The position numbers were made by a program, and so were the translations under genes. 20,715 nucleotides of DNA from CBDUUP01 sp965370435 (GTDB lineage: Bacteria; Chloroflexota; Anaerolineae; Anaerolineales; UBA11579), in assembly GCA_965370435.1 (NCBI GenBank), contig CBDUUP010000026.1, positions 1 through 20,715 on the forward strand, read 5' to 3'. The notes under the pieces are model-generated. The model saw only the letters and a program-made list of their open reading frames with translations. It was not told the DNA's origin and did no database searches. Below are positions 13,223 to 20,715 of the stretch, piece after piece. Numbering within the stretch: position 1 is the first letter of the stretch; each line of letters begins with the position of its first letter.

Positions 13223-14818
13223 ATGACTGAGCAAGCGCAAAAGATTTCTATTCAATGGCGGCGGGGGATCATGGGTGGGTTGGGCCTGGGGGGGCTGGCG
13301 TTTCTGCTGGCCTGGGTATCGACCGGGTTCTCCGGCGTGGATGGGTGGGCGTCGTTCCTGGCGATGCTGGGGCTGGCGGCGGGTCTGCTGTGGGGAGGAT
13401 GGCGCGGCCTGCGAGGCGAAACGCCTCCCCGTTGGCTGGGATTCTTGTTGATCGGGGCGGCGATACTGCGGCTGGCGGCGGGGGTGTTGTGGTTCGTGGC
13501 GCTGCCGGTGGGGGGGCATGGCAACCCGGCGGAATTGGGAGGCTACGTCATGGAGGACGCCCGGCACCGCGACCAGGCGGCCTGGGAATTGGCTCAATCA
13601 GATGATTCCCTGCTCAAGGCATTCAGCCGAGATTTCCGCATGGCCGACCAGTACGGCGGGCTGCTCTTCGTGAGCGCCGCCTTCTACCGCACGTTGGGCG
13701 GGACGGTTCACCAACCGCTGCAAATGGCGGTGTTGACGGCGGCTTTTTCCTCGCTGGCGGTGTTGTTCACCTGGGGCTTCGTCCGGCGGGCCTGGGATGA
13801 TAAAACAGCCTGGCTGGCGGCCTGGGTTCTGGCGGTTTATCCTGAGGCGGTGATGCTGGGCAGCTCGCAGATGCGGGAGGCCTTCACGGTAACGCTATTA
13901 ATGGCGGCGGTGTACGGGCTGATCCATTATTGGCAGGAACGCTCCCGGGTTGGCCTGGCCTGGACGCTGGGCGCGCTGCTGATCTGTTTGCCCTTATCGC
14001 CGCCGGTGGCGGTACTGATCGCGGGGACCTTGGGAATTCTGGCTCTGGCTATGGGCGAATGGCAGGCGCTGCGCAAGCCCCGGTTCTGGCTGGCGGCGGG
14101 CGGGTTGGCGGCGTTGGCCTTGGTCGGCGCGTGGCTGTTCTGGGATAAGATCGCCCCTCAAGGGGTGGCGTCGCCTTTAGAGATTTTTCAATATTGGGTT
14201 GTCGAAATCGCCCGATGGCAAGCCTACTACGCTGAACGGGCCTCCGGCTGGCTGCAGAAGATATTTAATAGCACGCCGGAATGGACGCACATACCCTTCC
14301 TGTTGGGTTACGGGGTGGTGCAGCCTTTGCTGCCCGCGGCTTTGGTCGCGCCCAGTACGCCGATCTGGTACGGGCTGGCAGTCTGGCGGGCGACGGGCTG
14401 GACGCTGCTGCTGGCGGCGCTGTTGTACGCCACCTTGCGCAGCTTCCGATTCAAGAATTGGCGTGGATTGCCTCTGGGCATTAGCCTGGTGGTCTGGGCG
14501 GGAATCCTGGTGTCATCCTACCGGGGGGGCGGAGACCAGTGGGATAACCCCCGCTACCGGGCGACTTTCGCCGGATTGCAGATCGCCCTGGCGGCCTGGG
14601 CCTGGATAGAGCAGCGGCGCTCTCCCGACCCCTGGCTGCGGCGAGCCTTGGTGGGGGCCGGGTTGGTGGCAGCTTGGTTCATGCCCTGGTATTTGCGGCG
14701 GTATACGCCTCTGGAATGGCCGGTGGTGGACCTGTTCAAGACCGCCGGACTGGGACTCATCACCGCGGCGTTATATTGGCTCTGGGATTGGGCCAGAATG
14801 GAAAATGATGAAACTTAG
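13223..14818 (+). CDS. GT-C-like polytopic glycosyltransferase (PMT/ArnT-type)
   Basis: A 531-residue protein with about 11 membrane spans. GT-C enzymes use polyprenyl-phosphate sugars and act on the outer face of the membrane. The first outer loop carries an acidic cluster, YVMEDARHRDQAAWELA (E111, D112, D117), in the position where GT-C enzymes keep their catalytic or metal-binding Asp/Glu. A later loop has SSQMREAFTVTLLMA, a charged pair near a span start also common in the group. There is no strong ribosome binding site for ATG 13223. The locus context, glycan export and nucleotide sugars, supports a glycosyl transfer role. A polymerase (Wzy-like) is a possible alternative because Wzy proteins also have about this many spans and poor sequence conservation. 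Confidence 0.7.
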   Translation: MTEQAQKISIQWRRGIMGGLGLGGLAFLLAWVSTGFSGVDGWASFLAMLGLAAGLLWGGWRGLRGETPPRWLGFLLIGAAILRLAAGVLWFVALPVGGHGNPAELGGYVMEDARHRDQAAWELAQSDDSLLKAFSRDFRMADQYGGLLFVSAAFYRTLGGTVHQPLQMAVLTAAFSSLAVLFTWGFVRRAWDDKTAWLAAWVLAVYPEAVMLGSSQMREAFTVTLLMAAVYGLIHYWQERSRVGLAWTLGALLICLPLSPPVAVLIAGTLGILALAMGEWQALRKPRFWLAAGGLAALALVGAWLFWDKIAPQGVASPLEIFQYWVVEIARWQAYYAERASGWLQKIFNSTPEWTHIPFLLGYGVVQPLLPAALVAPSTPIWYGLAVWRATGWTLLLAALLYATLRSFRFKNWRGLPLGISLVVWAGILVSSYRGGGDQWDNPRYRATFAGLQIALAAWAWIEQRRSPDPWLRRALVGAGLVAAWFMPWYLRRYTPLEWPVVDLFKTAGLGLITAALYWLWDWARMENDET

Positions 14819-14833
14819 TGAAAGGGAGTCTGT

Positions 14834-15802
14834 ATGCCAACGGCGTTAATTACCGGGATCACCGGACAGGACGGCTCTTACCTGGCGGAGTTCTTGCTGG
14901 GGAAGGGGTACAAGGTGGTGGGGATGGCGAGGCGCACCAGCACGGCCACCTTTGAGCGTATCCAGCACATCCAGGACGAGATCAACGTGGTCCAGGGCGA
15001 CCTGCACGACCAGAGTTCGCTGGTTGACCTGATCGAGACCTACCAGCCGGAGGAAGTCTACAACCTGGCGGCGCAATCCTTCGTGCCGGTCTCCTGGAGC
15101 CAGCCGGTGTTGACCGGCGAGGTGACCGCCCTGGGCGTCACCCGGCTTTTGGAGGCGATTCGGCTGGTGAACGCTAAAACGCGCTTCTACCAGGCCTCCT
15201 CCAGCGAGGTATTCGGCAAGGTGCGCCAAACTCCCCAGAAAGAGACCACTCCTTTTTATCCCCGCAGCCCTTATGGGGTCGCCAAGGTGTACGCCCATTG
15301 GATCACGGTCAATTACCGGGAATCTTATGAGATGTATGCCGCTTCGGGGATCCTGTTCAACCACGAAAGCCCCCGGCGAGGTATCGAGTTTGTGACCCGC
15401 AAGATCACCCACGGGGCGGCGCGGATCAAGCTGGGGCTGGCCGGCGAGCTGCGGCTGGGCAACCTGGACTCCCGCCGGGACTGGGGCTTCGCCGGGGATT
15501 ACGTGGAGGCCATGTGGCTGATGCTCCAGCAGGATGCGCCGGAGGATTACGTGATCGGAACCGGGGTGACTCATTCGGTGCGGGAGTTCTGCGAAGCGGC
15601 CTTCGGCTATCTGGGATTGAATTACGAGGATTACGTGGTTCAGGACGAACGCTTCTACCGCCCCCTGGAGGTGGATCAACTGATCGCCGACCCGTCCAAG
15701 GCCAAAATCCAGATGGGCTGGGAGCCGCGGGTGGCTTTCGGCGAACTGGTGCAGATGATGGTGGAAGCGGATTTGAAGTACCTGGCGCAGGAGATTTTTT
15801 AA
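14834..15802 (+). CDS. gmd: GDP-mannose 4,6-dehydratase
   Basis: A 322-residue extended SDR enzyme that converts GDP-mannose to GDP-4-keto-6-deoxymannose, the precursor of GDP-fucose, GDP-rhamnose, GDP-perosamine and similar sugars. The family signature TGITGQDGSYLAEFLL begins at residue 7. The active site is SSSEVFG and Y147-x3-K151 (YGVAK). FNHESPRRGIEFVTRKIT and the strongly conserved GNLDSRRDWGFAGDYVEAMW follow in Gmd order. AAGGGAG lies upstream of ATG 14834. The stop TAA is directly followed by the ATG of the next gene, suggesting coupling. No GDP-4-keto-6-deoxymannose reductase or epimerase is in the window, so the final sugar cannot be stated. Confidence 0.95.
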   Translation: MPTALITGITGQDGSYLAEFLLGKGYKVVGMARRTSTATFERIQHIQDEINVVQGDLHDQSSLVDLIETYQPEEVYNLAAQSFVPVSWSQPVLTGEVTALGVTRLLEAIRLVNAKTRFYQASSSEVFGKVRQTPQKETTPFYPRSPYGVAKVYAHWITVNYRESYEMYAASGILFNHESPRRGIEFVTRKITHGAARIKLGLAGELRLGNLDSRRDWGFAGDYVEAMWLMLQQDAPEDYVIGTGVTHSVREFCEAAFGYLGLNYEDYVVQDERFYRPLEVDQLIADPSKAKIQMGWEPRVAFGELVQMMVEADLKYLAQEIF

Positions 15803-17728
15803 ATGGACAAGAATTTGCGATTAGGACGGCTTGCTGATGTGCCTTGGCTTGCGAAAGGATTGGCATTATTGGGCGGGATTATTTTCAGCATTCAGTTGTG
15901 GACATATGCTCATACCCAATCCTCTGTGCTAGACGAGGGGTTGTATTTGTATAAAGGATATCAATATGCAATTGGTAGTTATGTACCCTTCCAAGACTAT
16001 GGTTTCTGGACGAACCATATGCCGTTATCTTTTCTCATCCCCGGGTATATCCAAAAATGGTTTGGGCCAGGTCTACGGGAGGGACGATATTTCGCCATAA
16101 TAATAAGTATACTTATGTTAGCTGGGGTTTGGGTGGTTGCGCGACGTTTGGGAGGAAAATGGTGGGCTACAACATCGGTTTGGATTCTTGTCATCAATCC
16201 TGTGGTCGCCAAGATGTATAGTGTGGGAGTCTCGCAAGGAATAGTTGCTTGTATGTTGGTCTGGACACTCGTACTAACCCTGGGAGAAGATCGCCCACGT
16301 TGGCAAATCTGGTTAGGTTCTGCACTTGCGGGAGTTATCCTCTTGACGCGGGTGAATCTAACGCCTTTACTACCGTTACTCTTAATTTACATTCTTTGGC
16401 AGCATGGTTGGCAGGTTGGTGTACAGGCATTTGTGGCTGGGGTAATTCCGTTACTTATTTTTCATGGTTTATATTGGCCGAATATTTTGAAGCTATGGGC
16501 ATATTGGTTACCAGAGACATTAATGCCGCCATTGGCGCCATGGAGACCTCCCCCGGATACGCTGCCAAGTTGGTCCAGCCCCAATGAATTGAATGACCAA
16601 ATCCTTAGTTTCATTATTGGAATCCGGCACCATTTCCTGGTAATGGTTGGAGTCTTTACATCTTGGATCCTGTGGCCAAAAAAAGAGAAGTGGGGTAGCC
16701 AGAATCGCTTCCGAATGGCGATTTTTCTTTCTATTCTCTATGCAGTTTTGTTGTTATTGCACATGTGGGTAACTTTAGCAGGGACTCAATGCGTCTACTG
16801 CTTAAATGGGTACATCGCGTTCTTCATGCCTGTGGGAATATTTATTATCATCTTGGTAATACCCTTGAGTAAAGACTCGCTAACGACTAGGCGAAGTCTA
16901 ATCATTTTTGGTCTGGTATTGATAATATCAATAGGACTAGGATACGGAATCAGCGGAGATGTAGGCCGCGAGCTATTCTCTAGGAAATTCATTAAAGATT
17001 TACTTTTCACAAAGGTTTATTGGGTTCGTTCCTTAGGTGAGCAACTTGTTAAGTTGAAATTGTGGATATTGATAGCCAACAAATTGAGGTTACCGATAAA
17101 TTCTGAAGGGTACACAAAAATTTTTATCCTCATGCAAAGAGTACTACCTACCTTAGCAGGGCTGACCATCGGTTTGCTCATCCTTGTGATTTCCTTATTG
17201 ACCCAATTGGTTTTGACTCTCAGAAAATCACTGCCCGAATATAAAGTCGGCTATACTACATTAGTGATATTCTTAGGAATGGGTGTTCTCCTAAGTCCAA
17301 CGGATGTTTTAGGCAACGGCGTTTATGAGCATGACTGCAAAGGAAATATTTTGAACTTATATGAAGATGCCGGCCAACATCTTGCCGGGATAATTCCATC
17401 AGGTTCGATAATTTACTGGCAAGCATATTCACCTGTATCTTTGTTATATTTGCCCGATATTGAAATATTCCCATCCCAATTAAATATTGGATACTCGTTT
17501 CGATTGGGCGGTAAAGCGGCCGAGTTCGAGAAATACGGTTTCTGGAATCAGGAACTGGCGGATCAATGGATTATGAAGGCCGATTACGTCTTAGTAGAAG
17601 ACCGTTTTCAATCTGAATGGTTGCTAGATATTGTCAGGTCAGATAGCTTCAACGAGCTAGAACCAACTCCTTTAACCAATCTATGTCGCGAAGGTTCGTT
17701 TATCCATATTTTTGAGAGGGTTCCGTAA
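15803..17728 (+). CDS. GT-C-like polytopic membrane glycosyltransferase, AT-rich paralogue
   Basis: A 641-residue membrane protein with about 11 spans and a soluble C-terminal domain of about 120 residues. The first outer loop has SVLDEGLYLYKGY (D44, E45) and then FQDYGFWTNHMPLSFLIPGY, a layout like the acidic catalytic loop and loop helix of ArnT/PMT-type GT-C enzymes. The outer C-terminal domain begins at a conserved DC pair (DCKGN) and includes SPVSLLYLPDIEIFPSQLN. It starts right at the gmd stop. It is clearly homologous to the gene at 17847, but its DNA is far lower in GC (23 G/C in 17101-17160 against 32 in 19141-19200), which suggests transfer from another lineage or conversion. Substrates are unknown. 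Confidence 0.8.
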   Translation: MDKNLRLGRLADVPWLAKGLALLGGIIFSIQLWTYAHTQSSVLDEGLYLYKGYQYAIGSYVPFQDYGFWTNHMPLSFLIPGYIQKWFGPGLREGRYFAIIISILMLAGVWVVARRLGGKWWATTSVWILVINPVVAKMYSVGVSQGIVACMLVWTLVLTLGEDRPRWQIWLGSALAGVILLTRVNLTPLLPLLLIYILWQHGWQVGVQAFVAGVIPLLIFHGLYWPNILKLWAYWLPETLMPPLAPWRPPPDTLPSWSSPNELNDQILSFIIGIRHHFLVMVGVFTSWILWPKKEKWGSQNRFRMAIFLSILYAVLLLLHMWVTLAGTQCVYCLNGYIAFFMPVGIFIIILVIPLSKDSLTTRRSLIIFGLVLIISIGLGYGISGDVGRELFSRKFIKDLLFTKVYWVRSLGEQLVKLKLWILIANKLRLPINSEGYTKIFILMQRVLPTLAGLTIGLLILVISLLTQLVLTLRKSLPEYKVGYTTLVIFLGMGVLLSPTDVLGNGVYEHDCKGNILNLYEDAGQHLAGIIPSGSIIYWQAYSPVSLLYLPDIEIFPSQLNIGYSFRLGGKAAEFEKYGFWNQELADQWIMKADYVLVEDRFQSEWLLDIVRSDSFNELEPTPLTNLCREGSFIHIFERVP

Positions 17729-17846
17729 CCAACGAGACTTTAGAATGGTATTCACTAGAAAAGATGACTATTCGCCCATCTATAAAAACCTCGATGAATA
17801 AGAACGGCAAGAAATTCTCCGAGGGCTTGGCCCAGGAGAGCATTTA

Positions 17847-19715
17847 ATGAAGGAGAGGTTCCAGATCGAGCGGCTGGCCGGGATTCCCTGGCTGGCCGAA
17901 GGCCTGGCCGCTCTGGGAGGCATCCTATTCAGCGTCCAGTTGTGGATCTACGCCCACACCCAATTCTCGGTGTTGGATGAAGGGATATATCTTTATAAAG
18001 GATACGCATTTGTCACCGGGAAGTACATCCCTTTCCAGGACTATGGCTTCTGGACCAACCACATGCCGCTGTCTTTCTTGATCCCCGGCTACGTACAGGC
18101 CTGGTTTGGGCCGGGGATACGGACGGGGCGATACCTGGGAATCTTTCTCGCCGTCTTGGGGTTGGTGGGGGTTTGGATTACGGCCCGGCGGCTGGGCGGG
18201 AAGTGGTGGGCGGCTCTGGCGGTGTTGACGCTGGCCTTGAACCCGGCGGTGATAAAGATGTACAGCCAGTGGGTGTCGCAGGGATTGATCTTCTGCATGT
18301 TGGCCTGGGTGATGGTCTTGACGTTGGGAGCGGACCGTCCCCGGTGGCAGTTGGCTTCGGGGACGATGCTGGCGGGGGCCATGCTGTTGACGCGCATCAA
18401 TCTCGCGCCAGTTCTCTTTTTCCTCATCCTGTACCTGATCTGGCAGCACGGTTGGCGAACGGGGCTCGTCGCGGCCGGGGCGGGTCTGGGGGTGGTCGTG
18501 ATCGGCCACGCGCTTTATTGGCCGGGAATCCTCCGGATGTGGTCCAAGTGGCTGCCCGATTTCGTCCCTTTCCTGGATGCCTGGCGGCTGTCCGCTGGAG
18601 GGAGACCCTATTGGGATCCCCCCATCGGCCTGGAGGACCGGGTGATGAGTTTCTTCTTTGGGATCCGCTCGCACCTGGTCCCGGTCCTGGGGGCGGGGAT
18701 GGTTTTGGCCTTGGGGACCAAAAAAGAAGACCTGAAACGCCATCCCAACTTCAAGGCGGGCATTTTCCTGTTGGCCTTGGCCGCGACGCTTTTCCTCCTG
18801 CATCTGTGGGCCTCTCCGGGGCAGAATTATTGCGTGTTCTGTTTTCAGAATTATCTATCCTTTTTCAGCCAACTGGGAATCTATCTGGTCATCATCTTCT
18901 ACGGCATCCTGGACAAACGCCCTTCGCGATTGCGGCAGATAGTGATCGGGCTTCTGGTCTTGTTCTTATTCACCGGACTGGGGTTCGCCGCCTACCCGGA
19001 TATTGGAGAAGTCCTCTTAACCCTGCCTGCGCCCCGAATTCAATCGTTTCGGATCTTGCCGGGGAGCATTGAATTATGGGGGCTGCTGGCGAATAAATTT
19101 GGATTCACCTATGAAGGGTTGCTGCGGGGGCTTCCGGCGGTTTTTGGCTTCCTGGTTGGGCTGCTTCTTCTGGGGATTCTGGCGGGAGTGAAGCGGTATT
19201 TGACCCGCAGGCAAACCCTGACTCACTATGGACTAGGTACCATTTTCTTGGCCGCCACAATAGGGTTGGGATTGGTATTCTCTCCGATTGTTCTGTTGGG
19301 CGGCGGGTTCAGAAACTATGACTGCGAGGGGGATATGATCGCATCTTACGAGGCGGTGGGGGCTGAGTTGGCCGATATGATCCCCGCCGGCGCGCAGGTC
19401 TTCCTGTGGGTGGAATCCCCGGTTCCGATGCTATACTTGCCGGAGGCGGAGGTCTATCCGCCCCAGTTGAACGACGGCTATGCTTATTATCTGGGCGGGG
19501 ACCCGGAGGCGCTGCTGGCGTATGGATACTGGAATGACAGTCTGGCCTGGGAATGGCTGGGGGAGGCGGATTACATCCTGGTCAGAGAAAATGTGTACTA
19601 CAACTTGCTGCAAGATATGATTGACCCAGAAGACTTCAGCCGAGTTACGAATTTGTCCACTTCGGGCGCATGCAAACAAAGCGCCAATATTGTGGTTCTG
19701 CAACGGATACCCTAG
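17847..19715 (+). CDS. GT-C-like polytopic membrane glycosyltransferase, GC-rich paralogue
   Basis: A 622-residue membrane protein with the same plan as the preceding gene: SVLDEGIYLYKGY (D44, E45) and FQDYGFWTNHMPLSFLIPGY in the first outer loop, about 11 spans, and a C-terminal domain beginning DCEGD and containing SPVPMLYLPEAEVYPPQLN. The first 80 residues align without gaps to the paralogue. The acidic pair is in the position of the GT-C catalytic residues, so it probably adds a sugar from a polyprenyl-phosphate donor on the outer face. GGAGAG lies upstream of ATG 17847. A 118-bp gap with no gene separates it from the paralogue. The base composition is like the rest of the locus, so this is the more likely native copy. 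Confidence 0.83.
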   Translation: MKERFQIERLAGIPWLAEGLAALGGILFSVQLWIYAHTQFSVLDEGIYLYKGYAFVTGKYIPFQDYGFWTNHMPLSFLIPGYVQAWFGPGIRTGRYLGIFLAVLGLVGVWITARRLGGKWWAALAVLTLALNPAVIKMYSQWVSQGLIFCMLAWVMVLTLGADRPRWQLASGTMLAGAMLLTRINLAPVLFFLILYLIWQHGWRTGLVAAGAGLGVVVIGHALYWPGILRMWSKWLPDFVPFLDAWRLSAGGRPYWDPPIGLEDRVMSFFFGIRSHLVPVLGAGMVLALGTKKEDLKRHPNFKAGIFLLALAATLFLLHLWASPGQNYCVFCFQNYLSFFSQLGIYLVIIFYGILDKRPSRLRQIVIGLLVLFLFTGLGFAAYPDIGEVLLTLPAPRIQSFRILPGSIELWGLLANKFGFTYEGLLRGLPAVFGFLVGLLLLGILAGVKRYLTRRQTLTHYGLGTIFLAATIGLGLVFSPIVLLGGGFRNYDCEGDMIASYEAVGAELADMIPAGAQVFLWVESPVPMLYLPEAEVYPPQLNDGYAYYLGGDPEALLAYGYWNDSLAWEWLGEADYILVRENVYYNLLQDMIDPEDFSRVTNLSTSGACKQSANIVVLQRIP

Positions 19716-19736
19716 ACACCGGAGAATATCAGGAAT

Positions 19737-20690
19737 ATGAAGAAACGCTCTCCTAAACTCTCAGCCGCAAGTATCGTCAGACTGTTGGGCAGCCTGCTGG
19801 CGGTCATTATGTTGGTGTATCTGCTGAGCAAGCAAGAATGGGGGGATATCTTGACCGCCCTGAGAGAAATCCCAGTATGGCGGTTCGGGGCGGCGTTATT
19901 GCTGATGATGGTCTCCCGGTTGGCGGTGGCCTTGCGTTGGCACGTCCTGCTGCGAGGCGCGGATATGGCGATCTCGTTCCGGCAGAGTTTGCGCATCACA
20001 TTTGGCGGGTTGTTCGCTGCCAATTTCCTGCCTACCACGGTCGGCGGGGACGTGGCCCGATTGGCCGGGGCAGTGCAGTTCAAGTTGGACAGCGCGGTTT
20101 CAGCGGCTTCGCTGGTGGTGGACCGTCTGGTGGGGATGGCCGGGATGGCGATGATGATTCCGGCGGGTTTGATACCGTGGCTTCAAAAGGGCGGTATCGC
20201 GCAGGTTATCCCTGAGAATCCGGTCATTCTGGCCGGGTTCATTCCCTTACAGCGGTGGATGGAAAAACTCAAGGCTTTCCTTCAGCGCTTGATGGCTGCG
20301 CTTTCCTTGTGGCTGAAAAGGCCCCGCGCTCTAATGCTGGCGTTGTTCTTCACCTGGGTTCACATGCTGGCGATTTTCTCCATCCTTTCCATTCTCCTGA
20401 CAGGCATGGGTGAGTCGCTGTCGTTCTGGCTCATCGGCGGCTTGCACAGCCTGGTGTATTTCATCACTCTGCTCGTCACCCTGCTGCCGATCTCCATAAA
20501 CGGGTTGGGAGTACAGGAGCTATCTATGGCGACACTGTTCTATAGCGTGGGCGGAATCTCTGAAGAGAGCCGGTTGATCCTGCCGATTTTGTACCGGCTC
20601 TTGATGCTGTTCGTCAGCCTGCCAGGGGCGGTTGTGCTTCCGTCTATGTTGGCGGGGAGAGGGGAAAATGATGGGGAGGCGGTGAAGTGA
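19737..20690 (+). CDS. UPF0104/AglD-like lysylphosphatidylglycerol-synthase-type membrane protein
   Basis: A 317-residue membrane protein with about eight spans. It matches the flippase-like domain of lysylphosphatidylglycerol synthases (UPF0104, AglD/YbhN), shown by RLAVALRWHVLLRGADMAIS, then FAANFLPTTVGGDVARLAG and the late LLPISINGLGVQELSMATLF, all conserved blocks of that family. Members found in glycan loci are thought to move lipid-linked substrates or help glycosylation at the membrane; the biochemical role is uncertain. GGAG lies about 12 bases before ATG 19737, and the gap from the preceding gene is 21 bases, so they are probably co-transcribed. The stop overlaps a possible GTG start of the next gene. 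There is no aminoacyl-transfer domain, so it is not a full MprF. Confidence 0.87.
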   Translation: MKKRSPKLSAASIVRLLGSLLAVIMLVYLLSKQEWGDILTALREIPVWRFGAALLLMMVSRLAVALRWHVLLRGADMAISFRQSLRITFGGLFAANFLPTTVGGDVARLAGAVQFKLDSAVSAASLVVDRLVGMAGMAMMIPAGLIPWLQKGGIAQVIPENPVILAGFIPLQRWMEKLKAFLQRLMAALSLWLKRPRALMLALFFTWVHMLAIFSILSILLTGMGESLSFWLIGGLHSLVYFITLLVTLLPISINGLGVQELSMATLFYSVGGISEESRLILPILYRLLMLFVSLPGAVVLPSMLAGRGENDGEAVK

Positions 20691-20715
20691 GTAGAAACGT
20701 TAATTTACCACTAAG
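20687..20715 (+). CDS. Possible start of the next gene (cut by the window edge)
   Basis: GTG at 20687 overlaps the preceding stop (GTGA) and follows GGGGAGG (20673-20679) by seven bases. The frame stays open for the nine remaining codons (MSRNVNLPL if read as a start). This is too short to identify; the coupling suggests it belongs to the same operon. Confidence 0.35.

Noticed and set aside
14846..15679. Minus-strand frame opposite gmd
   Set aside because: Gmd motifs on the plus strand are complete, and the reverse frame has no ribosome binding site or domain.
17925..18803. Minus-strand frame of about 290 codons opposite the GC-rich GT-C paralogue
   Set aside because: It is Gln/Pro/Arg-rich, typical of reverse reading of a membrane-protein gene. 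The AT-rich paralogue has no matching frame.

Overview
The window looks like a chromosomal segment of a GC-rich bacterium. My best guess is Chloroflexota, Anaerolineae-like: it has a compact tsaE-tsaB-rimI cluster followed by a family-4 uracil-DNA glycosylase, repeated GGGGCGCAGC-type intergenic hairpins, and long runs of GT-C and GT4 glycosyltransferases. That assignment is inference from gene content and style. No rRNA, tRNA or other marker fixes it.

Layout. (1) Positions 1-2845 are an accessory patch. Two decayed copies of the 5' end of tsaE (promoter region plus about 30 codons) lie upstream of the intact gene. Each is followed by a minus-strand insert: first an orphan DUF2281-type antitoxin-like gene, then a coupled pair of unknown membrane proteins. 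A 528-bp gene-free stretch between the membrane genes and tsaE carries a 138-bp MITE-like inverted-repeat element. (2) Positions 2846-5201 are housekeeping: tsaE, tsaB and rimI overlap head-to-tail (t6A tRNA modification and ribosomal protein acetylation), followed by a type-4 uracil-DNA glycosylase with a possible sliding-clamp motif at its C-terminus. tsaE appears to be transcribed without a leader. (3) Positions 5231-7011 are a low-GC two-gene module: an ABC/OLD-like ATPase overlapping by 4 nt a 182-residue protein I do not recognise. It is the best candidate here for an undescribed, possibly defence-related, system. (4) Positions 7041-20715 are a plus-strand surface-polysaccharide locus: nucleotide-sugar dehydrogenase, NAD-dependent epimerase, Wzx-like flippase, two GT4 glycosyltransferases, a GT-C-like membrane protein, GDP-mannose 4,6-dehydratase, two tandem paralogous GT-C-like membrane proteins of contrasting base composition, a UPF0104/AglD-like membrane protein, and possibly the first codons of another gene.

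How the genes work together. The dehydrogenase and epimerase would supply a UDP-hexuronic acid (plausibly an N-acetylated one) and Gmd the precursor of a GDP-6-deoxyhexose. The GT4 enzymes would build a lipid-linked glycan on the cytoplasmic face and the flippase would export it. The multi-membrane GT-C proteins would add sugars from lipid-linked donors on the outer face. No polymerase, initiating sugar-phosphate transferase or chain-length regulator is visible, so the locus probably continues to the right.

Palindromic repeats punctuate the locus. A pair of inverted hairpins brackets the first GT4 gene, a larger dyad lies between the second GT4 gene and the first GT-C gene, and a 9-bp minisatellite runs across the rimI stop codon.
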